Shown here piece after piece: positions 27,603-36,765 of a stretch of 64,000 bases of DNA. The first letter of the stretch is position 1. Each line of letters begins with the position of its first letter. Source of the DNA: Lachnospiraceae bacterium. Lineage in GTDB: Bacteria > Bacillota > Clostridia > Lachnospirales > Lachnospiraceae. The stretch spans positions 34,976-98,975 of the forward strand of contig JAFRSU010000053.1 in assembly GCA_017427415.1 (NCBI GenBank). The letters are read 5' to 3'. The notes below the pieces were generated by a model, which was not told the DNA's origin, ran no database searches, and saw only the letters and a program-made list of their open reading frames with translations. A program made the translations under genes and the position numbers.

Positions 27603-28547
27603 TCAATCAAAATTCTTATTGTAAAAATCATCCAGCAGGCTGTCTACGTAGTCGTCGTCGAGACGGCCGAATACTTTTTCAAGTTCCTGCTTCATTTTAG
27701 CCGTACGGTCCAGGTAGAGGATTTCCTCACTTGTTCCGTCTTCGCCGCTTAACCGCCCTGAAGTCATTATATCTTTATGCTTTTCCATGTAGGCATTGAT
27801 ATCGGCGGTCAGTTTTTCTTCGGCAGCGACCTGTTCGCCGGCTTTCTTTGAACGTTTGAATGAACCGATACCGACTACGCATGCGGCAGCACCAAGTGCA
27901 AAGAATACGACAATAGAAAGTATCTGCCCTTTAAACAGGGATATCACACCTACCAGATTAAGGAAGGTGAATATTATCACCGCAATACCTATTATAAGGA
28001 AGGTGTAGCCGGTGGAGTAATAATCGCTGGCCTTGTCGGATTGCGACTGGTATACACCTGCGGGCTTATATTTTTGTGTTTCGGTGACATTTTTAAACAT
28101 TTCCTCAAAGTCTTTGCCGGATATGCCTGCTGCTTTGAGCTTTTCTAAGTCCTCGAGACTGTCTATATGGATAGCTTTCGTTATCTCGCCGTTTTCATCT
28201 TCTGCGGCTTCTACGGATAAAGCAGCATCAGCAGCTTTACATGTATGCCTTTCGGGATTACTTTCTACGGTGACAAATGCTCCGAACTCGGCTTTCGCTT
28301 TTTTTAAGTCTTCTTTTTTGACAAATACCTTATAATTGTTTTCATCCGGATCGAATCTTGATTCTGCTTCGATACCTGAGTATGTCAGATAAGAAAGAAA
28401 CTTCTCTGCAGTGGGTTCATCTCCGAGTACACACAGTCTTTCTTTATCGTCGGCGTCGGAAAGGGTCTCAACTAAGGCAGCACCGCAGTCTGCACACGTC
28501 TTGATCCCTTCGCGGTATTCGTTTTTACAAATGGGACACCAGGGCAT
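27603..28547 (-). CDS. Zinc-ribbon membrane protein with DUF2007-like domain
   Basis: A 314-residue protein. N-terminal zinc ribbon CPICKNEYREGIKTCADCG. Residues about 30-95 (RLCVLGDEPTAEKFLSYLTY, then GIEAESRFDPDENNYKVFV) resemble the DUF2007 signal-transducing fold. Two transmembrane helices around residues 180-225 (FLIIGIAVIIFTFLNLVGVI; ILSIVVFFALGAAACVVGI), and a charged C-terminal helical region. Both termini are predicted cytoplasmic. Monocistronic between a terminator and a divergent promoter region shared with the chemoreceptor. Function unknown; a sensor or adaptor is a guess. Confidence 0.72.
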   Translation of the reverse strand: MPWCPICKNEYREGIKTCADCGAALVETLSDADDKERLCVLGDEPTAEKFLSYLTYSGIEAESRFDPDENNYKVFVKKEDLKKAKAEFGAFVTVESNPERHTCKAADAALSVEAAEDENGEITKAIHIDSLEDLEKLKAAGISGKDFEEMFKNVTETQKYKPAGVYQSQSDKASDYYSTGYTFLIIGIAVIIFTFLNLVGVISLFKGQILSIVVFFALGAAACVVGIGSFKRSKKAGEQVAAEEKLTADINAYMEKHKDIMTSGRLSGEDGTSEEILYLDRTAKMKQELEKVFGRLDDDYVDSLLDDFYNKNFD

Positions 28548-28681
28548 ATTTACCTCCTAAGAATGATATTACGGATTGCTACGCTTTGACAAGCTGTCGC
28601 AATCCTCCGGACACATAATACAATTATAACTGTTTTAATTGATTTTTCAATAATAAAATAAAATTCGCTTTAAAATATTCC

Positions 28682-28711
28682 TTACATGTGGTAGAATTAT
28701 AATGATATAAT
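28682..28711 (+). promoter_or_regulatory. Promoter of the chemoreceptor gene
   Basis: TTACAT (28682-28687), 18 bp, TATAAT (28706-28711). Confidence 0.55.
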
Positions 28712-28776
28712 ATAGGTTGTTCTATGTACCGTTCAAGAGCAAAACAGGCCGGATAGGGTATCCGGGGGAGGTTCGC

Positions 28777-30477
28777 ATGAAATTAAAAACCAAGCTTCTT
28801 CTTATGGCATTGATGCCAATGATGCTTATGATCGTCATTATAGCCGGGATACTGCTTATAGAAATACCAGCATTAAACGGCAGCAGTACCGAACAGGGAT
28901 TGAAGACTGCGGCTTATTCTGTTTCTGCGGGACTTAATACCATGGACGGGGATTTTAAGGTTTCAAAGGGACAGCTTTATAAGGGCAACTCTGTTTTTGC
29001 CAATGATAATGCTCTTTTTTCCGAGGTCCATGAAAAGACAGGAGCCGAGATCGTACTTTTTTACGGTATAGATTCGTATGCGTCTACCATAAAGGATGCG
29101 GAGGGAAATTACGTAAAAAAGCTTACAGCGGATGAACAGACAGTTGATACGGTAAAAAGTCTGGACGGCTATTACTTTGACAAAAATGCCGAATATGCAG
29201 GCAATAAGTATTACGGATGTTATGTACCGCTGAAACAGGGCGGTTCGGGAGTAAATATCGGTATGATATTTGTCGGCATTCCCAAGAACAGTGTCAGACA
29301 TGGAATGTTCATCGGTCTCATTATATCTGCGGTTTTGGTGGTTGCGGTCATCATAGTGTCTGTGATCATCACACTTAAGGATGCAAAGCAACTGGTAAAG
29401 GCAGTCGTATCCTGCAATAAGGCAGCTGAAAGACTGGCTTCCGGAGAGCTTGATGTACGTGTGGATGACGATACGTTGAAAAGAGATGATGAACTCGGTA
29501 TGCTCGGCAAATCAAATGCCAAACTTGCCGATACTTTAAGAGATATAGTCTCGGAAGCCAAGCATTGTACTGCTGAATTAGGAGAGGCTTCGGCCAACCT
29601 TAAGAAGGTATCCATGGACAGCACTGTTGCCATAAGAAATGTAAAGACATCGGTTAATGAGATCAACAGGGCTACATCGTCACAGGCTGAGGATACCGAG
29701 ACTGCATCCGAGCATGTAGACGTTATCAGTAACGCGATAAATGATACGGCTAACGAAGTGGCAAATCTGGACAATAATTCGGAGGCCATGAAGAACAAGA
29801 GTGCCGAGGCACTTGCCATACTCGATGATCTGAAAAAGATAACCGATGAGGCAGGATCGGCTATCCAGGTTATATATGACCAGACAAATAAGACTAACAG
29901 TTCTGCAAAGTCAATTGAAGAGGCGGTCAACCTGATATCGGATATCGCCAACCAGACCAACCTGCTTTCACTTAATGCTTCCATAGAGGCAGCACGTGCA
30001 GGCGAGGCAGGACAGGGATTTGCCGTTGTAGCCACCGAGATATCCGCTCTGGCTGAGCAGACCAACAACTCTGCGCATACGATACAGGGTATCATAGCTT
30101 CATTGATGAATGATTCCAACAGTGCGGTTCTTACCATGGACAAGGTAAAAGAGATCATCATCAAGCAGAACGACAATGTGGTCAGAACCGTTAATATATT
30201 CAATGAACTTGAGGAAAACATAAATATCACGGTTGAAACCTCCGGTAAGATCTCAGAAGAAGTTAAGGCTTTGGGCGAGGCAAGAAATGTGGTTGAGGAG
30301 GCTTTGCACAACCTGTCGGCCGTAGCTGTGGAAAATGCAGCAGGTACCGAGGAGACTTCCGCAAGCATGGACAAGGTTGGCAGCGTGATCAATAAGGTTT
30401 CGGCTGCAGCCATGAGTCTTTCAAACATGTCCGAAAGACTGGATATGACCATGTCGGCATTTAATTTAGATGAGTAA
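28777..30477 (+). CDS. Methyl-accepting chemotaxis protein
   Basis: A 566-residue chemoreceptor. TM1 ([19 protein letters not shown]), an extracellular single-Cache-like sensor (about 30-180, ending [20 protein letters not shown]), TM2 ([20 protein letters not shown]), a HAMP domain, then the cytoplasmic coiled-coil signalling domain with the invariant hairpin tip around [20 protein letters not shown] and [12 protein letters not shown]. No C-terminal CheR-docking pentapeptide. Ligand unknown. The frame is open from 28717; ATG 28777 follows GGGGGAGG and starts the typical positively charged N-terminus. No chemotaxis kinase or flagellar genes are near, so it is an orphan receptor gene. Confidence 0.92.
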   Translation: MKLKTKLLLMALMPMMLMIVIIAGILLIEIPALNGSSTEQGLKTAAYSVSAGLNTMDGDFKVSKGQLYKGNSVFANDNALFSEVHEKTGAEIVLFYGIDSYASTIKDAEGNYVKKLTADEQTVDTVKSLDGYYFDKNAEYAGNKYYGCYVPLKQGGSGVNIGMIFVGIPKNSVRHGMFIGLIISAVLVVAVIIVSVIITLKDAKQLVKAVVSCNKAAERLASGELDVRVDDDTLKRDDELGMLGKSNAKLADTLRDIVSEAKHCTAELGEASANLKKVSMDSTVAIRNVKTSVNEINRATSSQAEDTETASEHVDVISNAINDTANEVANLDNNSEAMKNKSAEALAILDDLKKITDEAGSAIQVIYDQTNKTNSSAKSIEEAVNLISDIANQTNLLSLNASIEAARAGEAGQGFAVVATEISALAEQTNNSAHTIQGIIASLMNDSNSAVLTMDKVKEIIIKQNDNVVRTVNIFNELEENINITVETSGKISEEVKALGEARNVVEEALHNLSAVAVENAAGTEETSASMDKVGSVINKVSAAAMSLSNMSERLDMTMSAFNLDE

Positions 30478-30533
30478 AATATAGAAAAATTTAGCAGCGG
30501 ATCAGTTAAGTTTAAAAATATCTTTCAAACTTC

Positions 30534-30580
30534 CGTCGGTGATGAAAGCAGGCATATCACCGATGTGTAAGCACGCCTGC
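30534..30580 (+). promoter_or_regulatory. Candidate H-type pseudoknot in the leader of the radical SAM gene
   Basis: Stem 1: 30534-30543 with 30556-30565 (core TCGGTGAT/ATCACCGA, plus one G-U and one C-G pair). Stem 2: GCAGGC (30548-30553, inside the loop of stem 1) with GCCTGC (30575-30580, beyond it). The geometry is that of an H-type pseudoknot ending 15 nt before ATG 30596, so it could control ribosome access. Confidence 0.4.
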
Positions 30581-30595
30581 GGTATGATACGGAAT

Positions 30596-32455
30596 ATGAG
30601 AAAACTGGCACTTTCAGATGAGGTATTGATGAGCGTGGATAAAGCCGCACGCTATATCGGTCATGAAGTTAATGCAATATACAAGGACCTTGATAAGATA
30701 GACATACGTTTCTGTATGTGCTTCCCGGATGTATATGAGGTCGGGATGTCGCATATAGGCATACAGATCCTTTATGAGATGTTTAACAGAAGAGAGGATA
30801 CTTATTGCGAGAGGACATATTCACCGTGGCCGGATCTGGATAAGATAATGAGGGAAAAACACATCCCTCTTTTTTCTATGGAAACACAGGATCCCATAAG
30901 AGATTTCGATTTTCTTGGGATCACGCTCCAGTACGAAATGTGTTATACAAACGTACTCCAGATACTTGACCTTTCACAGATACCTATACTGGCTAAGGAC
31001 AGGACCTGGGATGACCCGATAGTTATAGGCGGAGGTCCCTGTACATATAATCCGGAGCCCTTGGCTGATTTCTTTGATATTTTCTATATAGGTGAAGGCG
31101 AGACAGTATATGATCAGCTGCTTGATACTTATAAGGAATATAGAAAAGCAGGAAGGTCGAGGCATGATTTCCTGGTAGCGGCTTCCCGCATAGAAGGTCT
31201 CTATATTCCCGAACTGTATGAGGTTGCATATAATGAAGACGGAACATTAAAAAGCTTTACTCCGACTGAGGGAGCTCCGGCTTTAGTTAAGCGTCAGGTA
31301 GTAGCTGATATGAGCGACACCGTGTACCCCGAAAAGCCGGTTGTACCCTATATCAGGGCTGTCCAGGACAGAGTGGCACTGGAGATTCAGCGTGGCTGTA
31401 TAAGAGGCTGCCGTTTCTGCCAGGCAGGTATGATATACAGGCCTTTAAGGGAGAGAAGCCTGGAATTCCTTGAAAAATATGCCTTAGCGATGATCAATTC
31501 CACAGGCTATGAGGAGATAACCCTCTGCTCGCTCAGTTCAAGCGATTACACGAAACTTGCTGAACTTATGGATTTCCTGATAAACGAAATGGGAAAGAGA
31601 AGGATCAACATCTCGCTTCCTTCATTACGTATAGACGCATTTTCACTGGATGTCATGAGCAGGGTACAGGACGTAAGAAAGAGCAGTATCACATTCGCTC
31701 CCGAGGCAGGTACCCAGCGTATGAGGGATATCATCAATAAAGGACTTGATGAGGAAACCATCCTTAACGGTGCATCCGAGGCATTTAAGGCAGGATGGGA
31801 CAAAGTAAAACTGTATTTCATGCTCGGCCAGCCCTTTGAGCTTGACAGTGACGTGGAAGGCATCCCTCATCTTGCAGACAAGATCGCCATGGCATTTTAT
31901 GATACCGTCCCTAAGTCAGAAAGACGCGGCAAGGTACAGGTAACTATCAGTACATCTTACTTTGTACCTAAGCCTTTTACTCCATTCCAGTGGGCAGCAC
32001 AGATCACACCCGAAGAGTACTTAAGACGCAAGACTCTTCTTATGGATACATTAAAACAGGAGCATAACTATAAGAGTATCAAATACAACTGGCATGACAG
32101 CAACACATCCATCCTTGAAGGATTACTGGCAAGAGGAGACAGACGTGTGGGCAAGGTCATCCTTGAGGCATATAAGGACGGCTGTATCTTTGATGCATGG
32201 ACCGACTTCTTCAAAATGGACAAGTGGCTTAAGGCCATCGAACGTGCCGGCATAGATATGGATTTCTATACCACCCGTGAGAGAAGCACGGATGAGCTTC
32301 TTCCTTGGGATTTCATTGACACAGGCATGACCAAGGCATTTATGAAACGCGAATACGACAAGGCTCGCAAGGGTCTTACTACCAAGAACTGTCGTGAGGG
32401 CTGCGGAGGATGCGGTTGCAACTCCTGGACCACCGGAGTCTGCATCGAGGCTTGA
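30596..32455 (+). CDS. TIGR03960-type B12-binding-like radical SAM protein
   Basis: A 619-residue radical SAM protein. The N-terminal half is a cobalamin-binding-like domain (FPDVYEVGMSHIGIQILYEM; IGGGPCTYNPEPLADFFDIF). The [4Fe-4S]-binding cysteines are in RGCIRGCRFCQAGMIYRP (CxxxCxxC), followed by the usual GG-like and S-adenosylmethionine-binding strands. The extreme C-terminus has a second Cys cluster (CREGCGGCGC). Members are almost always found next to a DUF2344 protein, as here (gene at 32796), and then RNase G; the shared reaction is not established, although RNA modification has been suggested. ATG 30596 (MRKLALSDEV) matches the family start; earlier in-frame starts at 30539/30542 would put codons through the structured leader. 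Confidence 0.88.
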   Translation: MRKLALSDEVLMSVDKAARYIGHEVNAIYKDLDKIDIRFCMCFPDVYEVGMSHIGIQILYEMFNRREDTYCERTYSPWPDLDKIMREKHIPLFSMETQDPIRDFDFLGITLQYEMCYTNVLQILDLSQIPILAKDRTWDDPIVIGGGPCTYNPEPLADFFDIFYIGEGETVYDQLLDTYKEYRKAGRSRHDFLVAASRIEGLYIPELYEVAYNEDGTLKSFTPTEGAPALVKRQVVADMSDTVYPEKPVVPYIRAVQDRVALEIQRGCIRGCRFCQAGMIYRPLRERSLEFLEKYALAMINSTGYEEITLCSLSSSDYTKLAELMDFLINEMGKRRINISLPSLRIDAFSLDVMSRVQDVRKSSITFAPEAGTQRMRDIINKGLDEETILNGASEAFKAGWDKVKLYFMLGQPFELDSDVEGIPHLADKIAMAFYDTVPKSERRGKVQVTISTSYFVPKPFTPFQWAAQITPEEYLRRKTLLMDTLKQEHNYKSIKYNWHDSNTSILEGLLARGDRRVGKVILEAYKDGCIFDAWTDFFKMDKWLKAIERAGIDMDFYTTRERSTDELLPWDFIDTGMTKAFMKREYDKARKGLTTKNCREGCGGCGCNSWTTGVCIEA

Positions 32456-32464
32456 TCTTTTTTC

Positions 32465-32714
32465 GGCCGGGCAGTACACCTGTTATGGTCTAAAACCCGT
32501 CTTCGCTAACTGCAGGGATATGCGGACGGTTTTATCCACCCCTGCGCTAAGGACGTTTGCAATCGTGCGTCCGCTTTGATAACCGGACGCACTTAGGCTG
32601 CACTCAAAAACCGATTTGGATAATCGGTTTTTGCCTTGCTGCGGTGTGTCAAAACCGTAGCATATCCACTGCACGCTTTATGGTTTTATCCCATAACAGG
32701 TGCCCTGTCCGGCC
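32465..32714. repeat. 250-bp compound palindromic element between radical SAM and DUF2344 genes
   Basis: Outer arms 32465-32497 and 32682-32714 are 33 bp with five mismatches (GGCCGG...AAAACC). A second concentric stem pairs 32511-32533 with 32651-32673 (TGCAG, GGATATGC, ACGGTTTT shared). Inside are two separate perfect hairpins: GTGCGTCCG/CGGACGCAC (32565-32573 / 32584-32592) and CAAAAACCGATT/AATCGGTTTTTG (32605-32616 / 32622-32633). Together these give a long stem opening into a multi-branch junction. It fills most of the 340-bp gap between two genes normally adjacent, consistent with insertion of a miniature element or with a structured RNA. Short reading frames over it are judged spurious. 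Confidence 0.75.
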
Positions 32715-32795
32715 TGCGCATAAGTGCAAGCGTCATTTAAGGAGCAGGGCGTAAAGGTTCATGGGATATATAAGATATATGAGGGGAAATATAGA

Positions 32796-33632
32796 ATGAT
32801 ATTCAGAATTCGATTTGCAAAATACGGAGTAGTCAAGTTTATAGGGCATCTTGACGTCATGAGGTACTTTCAGAAGGCTGTCAGACGTTCGGAGCTTCCG
32901 ATCAAGTATTCCCAGGGATTTAACCCGCATCAGTTAATGGTATTTGCACAGCCACTCGGTGTAGGAGTTACGAGTGACGGTGAATATATGGATATTGAGA
33001 CCGAGGACAATGATTTTGAAGGGAATCCTTTGAGTGCTGAAAGAGTCAGGGAGATATTGGGCGGTGCCTTGACCGAAGGATTTGAGATAGTTGCCATAAG
33101 GGAAATCCCCTGGACGGAAGGAACCAAGCATCCTGAGAATGCCATGGCATTGGTAAAGGGAGCCGATTATATCATGTCGCTTAAGGATGGTTATAATTTG
33201 TATCCTAAAAATGCTAATAATGCAGCATGTGATATTGTTAACGCGAATGCCTTAAATATTAAACTGAAAGAATTCCTTGAGAAAGACAGTATCATAGTCA
33301 GTAAGAAATCAAAGTCCGGTGAAAGGGATTTTGATATAAGGCCGTATATATATGAAGCGGCGATAGAGGATAATTCGGGGATCCCGGATTTTATGTATGC
33401 GGACAGTGAAGGCAGTGATAAAAAAACATGCCTCGGAACAGTTCATGCGGATGTTTATGAACCCGGCATCAGGTTTTTCTTCAGATTGTCAGCCGGCAGT
33501 GAGGTGAATATCAAGCCCGAGCTTGTGCTTGATGCATTTTTGGAATTCTGCGGACTGGAGCATCAGGAATTTGCTTTCCAGATACACAGGGCACAGATGT
33601 TTTCCGATGTAGAGCAGGCCATAGGTTTGTAA
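32796..33632 (+). CDS. DUF2344 / TIGR03936 family protein
   Basis: A 278-residue cytoplasmic protein that pairs with the upstream radical SAM protein in most clostridia. The opening FRIRFAKYGVVKFIGHLDVM followed by FQKAVRRSELPIKYSQGFNP is the family signature; AQPLGVGVTSDGEY continues it. In some species this domain is fused to the C-terminus of the radical SAM protein, so they probably form one enzyme. The frame is open from 32724, but ATG 32796 follows GAGGGG and begins the conserved domain. The C-terminal 100 residues are poorly conserved. Confidence 0.88.
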   Translation: MIFRIRFAKYGVVKFIGHLDVMRYFQKAVRRSELPIKYSQGFNPHQLMVFAQPLGVGVTSDGEYMDIETEDNDFEGNPLSAERVREILGGALTEGFEIVAIREIPWTEGTKHPENAMALVKGADYIMSLKDGYNLYPKNANNAACDIVNANALNIKLKEFLEKDSIIVSKKSKSGERDFDIRPYIYEAAIEDNSGIPDFMYADSEGSDKKTCLGTVHADVYEPGIRFFFRLSAGSEVNIKPELVLDAFLEFCGLEHQEFAFQIHRAQMFSDVEQAIGL

Positions 33633-33678
33633 AACGTACCTGGAGGACTCAGGCAAAAAGAAATATAAGGAAATAGAA

Positions 33679-34854
33679 ATGGGTAATTCTATTGTAGTTG
33701 TAAAAAAAGAAGATAAGATCATGACTGCTCTTTTTAAGGATAAAGAGCTGGTGACTATCGGATTAGAGAGCCGCGGGAAAGAAGAAAGAGTCGGAGATAT
33801 TTTTGTCGGAAAGGTACAGAATATCGTTAAGAATATCAACGGAGCTTTTGTAGAGACAGGGAATAAGAAAATGTGTTTCCTTCCCTTAAACGAAAAGACC
33901 AAGCCGGTCTTTTGTGATGGGAAGGAACATGCCGTAAGGGTCGGCGATGAACTTTTTGTGCAGATCGCCAAGGAAACAAAAGGAAATAAGGCTCCTCTCG
34001 CGACGGTAGAACTTACGCTTACCGGCAGGCTTCTTGTTTTAGTGAGAGGTAAGGAAAATGTGGGCGTATCCGGAAAGATAACCGATGATGCCGAAAGAAT
34101 CCGGTTAAAGGAATTGGTCAGTCCGTATGTGGGAGACGGATACGGATTTATAGTGAGGACTAACGCGGCAGCATATGATAAGGAAACTATTGAAAAAGAA
34201 GTAGCTGCATTAAAGGAACAGTATGAACGGCTGTTAAATGAGAAGATCCATTGCACCTGTTTTACTAAAGTATATTCTGCTCCCGCAGAGTTTATAATGG
34301 AGGTCCGTAACGGGTATTCGTTTGAGATTGACAGGATAATAACGGACGACCGGGAGATTTTTGACAGTATAATGGATTATCTTGTTCTTGAACCCGAGTC
34401 AGAAAAGTCCAAATTGGAATTATATGAAAATGAAAACATTTCATTATCCGTGCTCTACGGACTGGAGGCTAAGCTTAAAAATGCCCTTCAGGATAAGGTG
34501 TGGCTGGATTCGGGAGCATATCTGGTGATACAGCCGACGGAAGCGCTTGTGTCCATAGATGTTAATACCGGAAAAGCCATAGCAGGGAAAACGGATACCG
34601 AGGAGACTTTCTTTAATGTAAACTGCGAGGCAGCGGCAGAGATAGCGGCACAGCTGAGGCTTAGGAATCTGTCCGGTATCATCATAGTGGATTTTATAGA
34701 CATGAAGGAAGAGGAGCATAGAAAACAGCTGCTCGGAGTTTTAAGGGATGAGCTTGCAAAAGACCATATCACGGCGAAACTTATAGATATGACACCTTTG
34801 GGTCTGGTCGAGATCACGAGACAAAGAATACGAAAGTCCATATATGAGATGTAG
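33679..34854 (+). CDS. rng: Ribonuclease E/G family protein
   Basis: A 391-residue endoribonuclease of the RNase E/G family, acting on 5'-monophosphorylated RNA in mRNA decay and rRNA maturation. N-terminal S1-like part (VGDIFVGKVQNIVKNINGAF, GNKKMCFLPL), then the 5'-sensor/RNase H-like region and the DNase I-like catalytic part with SIDVNTGKA and GIIIVDFIDMK (catalytic aspartates as in E. coli DVNTG and DFIDM), ending at TRQRIRKSI. It lacks the CPxCxG zinc-link and small domain of E. coli RNase G, as is common in clostridial members of this cluster. In many relatives rplU follows; here a hydrolase gene does. Confidence 0.88.
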   Translation: MGNSIVVVKKEDKIMTALFKDKELVTIGLESRGKEERVGDIFVGKVQNIVKNINGAFVETGNKKMCFLPLNEKTKPVFCDGKEHAVRVGDELFVQIAKETKGNKAPLATVELTLTGRLLVLVRGKENVGVSGKITDDAERIRLKELVSPYVGDGYGFIVRTNAAAYDKETIEKEVAALKEQYERLLNEKIHCTCFTKVYSAPAEFIMEVRNGYSFEIDRIITDDREIFDSIMDYLVLEPESEKSKLELYENENISLSVLYGLEAKLKNALQDKVWLDSGAYLVIQPTEALVSIDVNTGKAIAGKTDTEETFFNVNCEAAAEIAAQLRLRNLSGIIIVDFIDMKEEEHRKQLLGVLRDELAKDHITAKLIDMTPLGLVEITRQRIRKSIYEM

Positions 34855-34941
34855 CCGGATATGTGTTAATCATGACATGCATGATGGTTATAGACCGGGA
34901 AATGCCATGTATCGCAGATGATAAAGCAGAAAGGGACAGAA

Positions 34942-35460
34942 ATGAAAACACTTATAGTTATTGATATGCAAAAGGATTTTATAGACGGAAGCCTTGGGAC
35001 AAAAGAAGCGGTGGGTATAGTAGATAATGTTAAGAAAAAGATAGAGGAATATCTTAAAAACGGTGATGAGGTTATTTTTACCCGGGATACCCATCAGGAG
35101 AACTATATGGATACCAATGAAGGCAGGCATCTTCCGGTGATCCATTGTATAGAGGAGACAGAAGGCTGGGAGATCAGACCGGAGCTGATCGATGCGGTCA
35201 AGAAAAGCGGTTCGGGCAATGTGACCATTATCAATAAGCCTTCCTTCGGATATACGGGCTGGGGCGATTTTGAGTTTGAAGAAATCGAACTTGTCGGGCT
35301 TTGCACGGATATCTGTGTGGTTTCAAATGCACTCATCCTTAAGGCACTCTTCCCTGAGATAAAGATAAGTGTGGATGCGGCGGCCTGTGCAGGCGTAACG
35401 CCCGAAAGTCATAACGCGGCACTTACGACCATGAAGATGTGCCAGATTGAGATAAAATGA
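34942..35460 (+). CDS. Isochorismatase-family cysteine hydrolase (nicotinamidase-like)
   Basis: A 172-residue cytoplasmic amidohydrolase. Catalytic Asp in TLIVIDMQKDF, metal-site style TRDTHQENY, the lysine in IINKPSFG, and nucleophile Cys in LVGLCTDICVVSNAL (the cis-peptide and Cys form the classic nicotinamidase pattern). Length fits small members that hydrolyse nicotinamide or related amides. Start ATG 34942 follows AAGGGACAG; the upstream in-frame ATG lacks an RBS. Confidence 0.85.
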   Translation: MKTLIVIDMQKDFIDGSLGTKEAVGIVDNVKKKIEEYLKNGDEVIFTRDTHQENYMDTNEGRHLPVIHCIEETEGWEIRPELIDAVKKSGSGNVTIINKPSFGYTGWGDFEFEEIELVGLCTDICVVSNALILKALFPEIKISVDAAACAGVTPESHNAALTTMKMCQIEIK

Positions 35461-35479
35461 TTAAAACCAATATACTTCA

Positions 35480-35507
35480 TTGTCTGCAAGATAATTAATG
35501 TTAAAAT
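35480..35507 (+). promoter_or_regulatory. Possible promoter of the alcohol dehydrogenase gene
   Basis: TTGTCT (35480-35485), 16 bp, TAAAAT (35502-35507), about 70 bp before ATG 35576. Confidence 0.4.
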
Positions 35508-35575
35508 TAGTTTATGTGATCATGACGATCGGTTATTAATTGAAGATCATCAAATATTAATCAGCGGAGGAGTAT

Positions 35576-36751
35576 ATGGACAATTTTCATTTTTATTCAC
35601 CTACTTATTTTGCGTTCGGAAAAGACGGAGAAAATCAGGCCGGAAGCCTGGTTAAGCGTTTCGGCGGCAGTAAAGTCCTGATCCATTACGGCGGAGGAAG
35701 CGTAGTGCGTTCCGGTCTTTTGGACAGGGTTAAGGCCTCATTGAATGCTGAGGGGATCGGGTTTACGGAACTCGGCGGAGTAAAGCCCAATCCCAGAAGC
35801 GGTCTCGTATATGAAGGCATAAACTTAAGCAGAAAAGAAAATATTGATTTTATCCTGGCAGTGGGCGGCGGAAGTACCATCGATTCATCCAAGGCCATTG
35901 CGGCAGGCACTGTATATGACGGTGATTTCTGGGATTTCTACAGCGGAAAATGGATAGAGAAAGCACTGCCTGTAGGTACCATCCTTACCATTGCGGCAGC
36001 TGGAAGCGAAGGAAGCCCTGATTCCGTTATCACCAAAGAAGAAGGCATGTTCAAGCGCGGTGCGAGCGGCGATGCCATCAGACCTAAGTTCAGTATACTT
36101 AATCCCGCACTTACACAGACACTTCCGCCTTATCAGTCGGCAGCAGGTATCACCGATATCATGGCTCATCTTTATGAGAGATATCTGACAAACTCTACAG
36201 AGGTTGAAGTGACCGACAGACTTATTGAGGCCCTGCTCCTTACAATGAAGCATGAAGGCCCCAGAGTTATCGCTGATCCTGACAACTATGAGGCTCGTGC
36301 CAATATCATGTGGGCTGGCATGATGGCTCACAATAACTCATGCGGAGTAGGACGTTCCCAGGATTGGAACAGCCACAATATCGAACATGAGCTTTCGGCA
36401 CTTTATGACTGTGCGCATGGCGCAGGTCTTGCAGTGACCATGCCGGCAGTGTTTAAATATGTGATGAACCATAATGTGATGCGCTTTGCACAGGTGGCAG
36501 TACGTGTATGGGGATGCAGCATGGATTTTGAACATCCTGAGGTTACTGCACTTGAAGGTATAAATGCTTTTGCGGCATTCTTAAAGTCCATCGGCATGCC
36601 TTCTAACTTCGCAGAACTCGGGGCAAAGGAAGAGGATATCCCTCAGCTCGTTGAGACACTTTGCTGCGGAGACGGAAGGAACGGAAGCATCTCCGGATTT
36701 GTGACACTTAATAAGGAAGACTGTACAAAGATATATAAGATGATGGTATAA
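35576..36751 (+). CDS. Iron-containing alcohol dehydrogenase (butanol dehydrogenase-like)
   Basis: A 391-residue group III, iron-dependent alcohol dehydrogenase. NAD(P)-binding signature ILAVGGGSTIDSSKAIA; metal ligands predicted in GITDIMAHLYE (Asp and His) and IEHELSALYDCAHGAGLA (two His). The opening NFHFYSPTYFAFGK is the pattern of BdhA/YqhD-like enzymes that reduce butyraldehyde or other aldehydes, so a fermentative or detoxifying role is likely; the true substrate is open. RBS GGAGGAG. The gene 14 bp downstream probably shares the transcript. Confidence 0.9.
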   Translation: MDNFHFYSPTYFAFGKDGENQAGSLVKRFGGSKVLIHYGGGSVVRSGLLDRVKASLNAEGIGFTELGGVKPNPRSGLVYEGINLSRKENIDFILAVGGGSTIDSSKAIAAGTVYDGDFWDFYSGKWIEKALPVGTILTIAAAGSEGSPDSVITKEEGMFKRGASGDAIRPKFSILNPALTQTLPPYQSAAGITDIMAHLYERYLTNSTEVEVTDRLIEALLLTMKHEGPRVIADPDNYEARANIMWAGMMAHNNSCGVGRSQDWNSHNIEHELSALYDCAHGAGLAVTMPAVFKYVMNHNVMRFAQVAVRVWGCSMDFEHPEVTALEGINAFAAFLKSIGMPSNFAELGAKEEDIPQLVETLCCGDGRNGSISGFVTLNKEDCTKIYKMMV

Positions 36752-36765
36752 CGGGGGTAGCAGAT

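Noticed and set aside
28717..28776. Cyclic di-GMP (GEMM) riboswitch in the leader of the chemoreceptor gene
   Set aside because: A GGCCGGATAGGGTATCCGGGG segment looked GC-rich and structured but lacks the conserved GEMM core.
29220..30452. 410-codon open frame opposite the chemoreceptor gene
   Set aside because: Mirror of the helical, Ala/Ser-rich signalling domain; the plus-strand gene is unambiguous.
32483..32754. Short open frames on both strands over the 250-bp palindrome
   Set aside because: They follow the inverted repeats and lack RBS or conserved features; judged non-coding.
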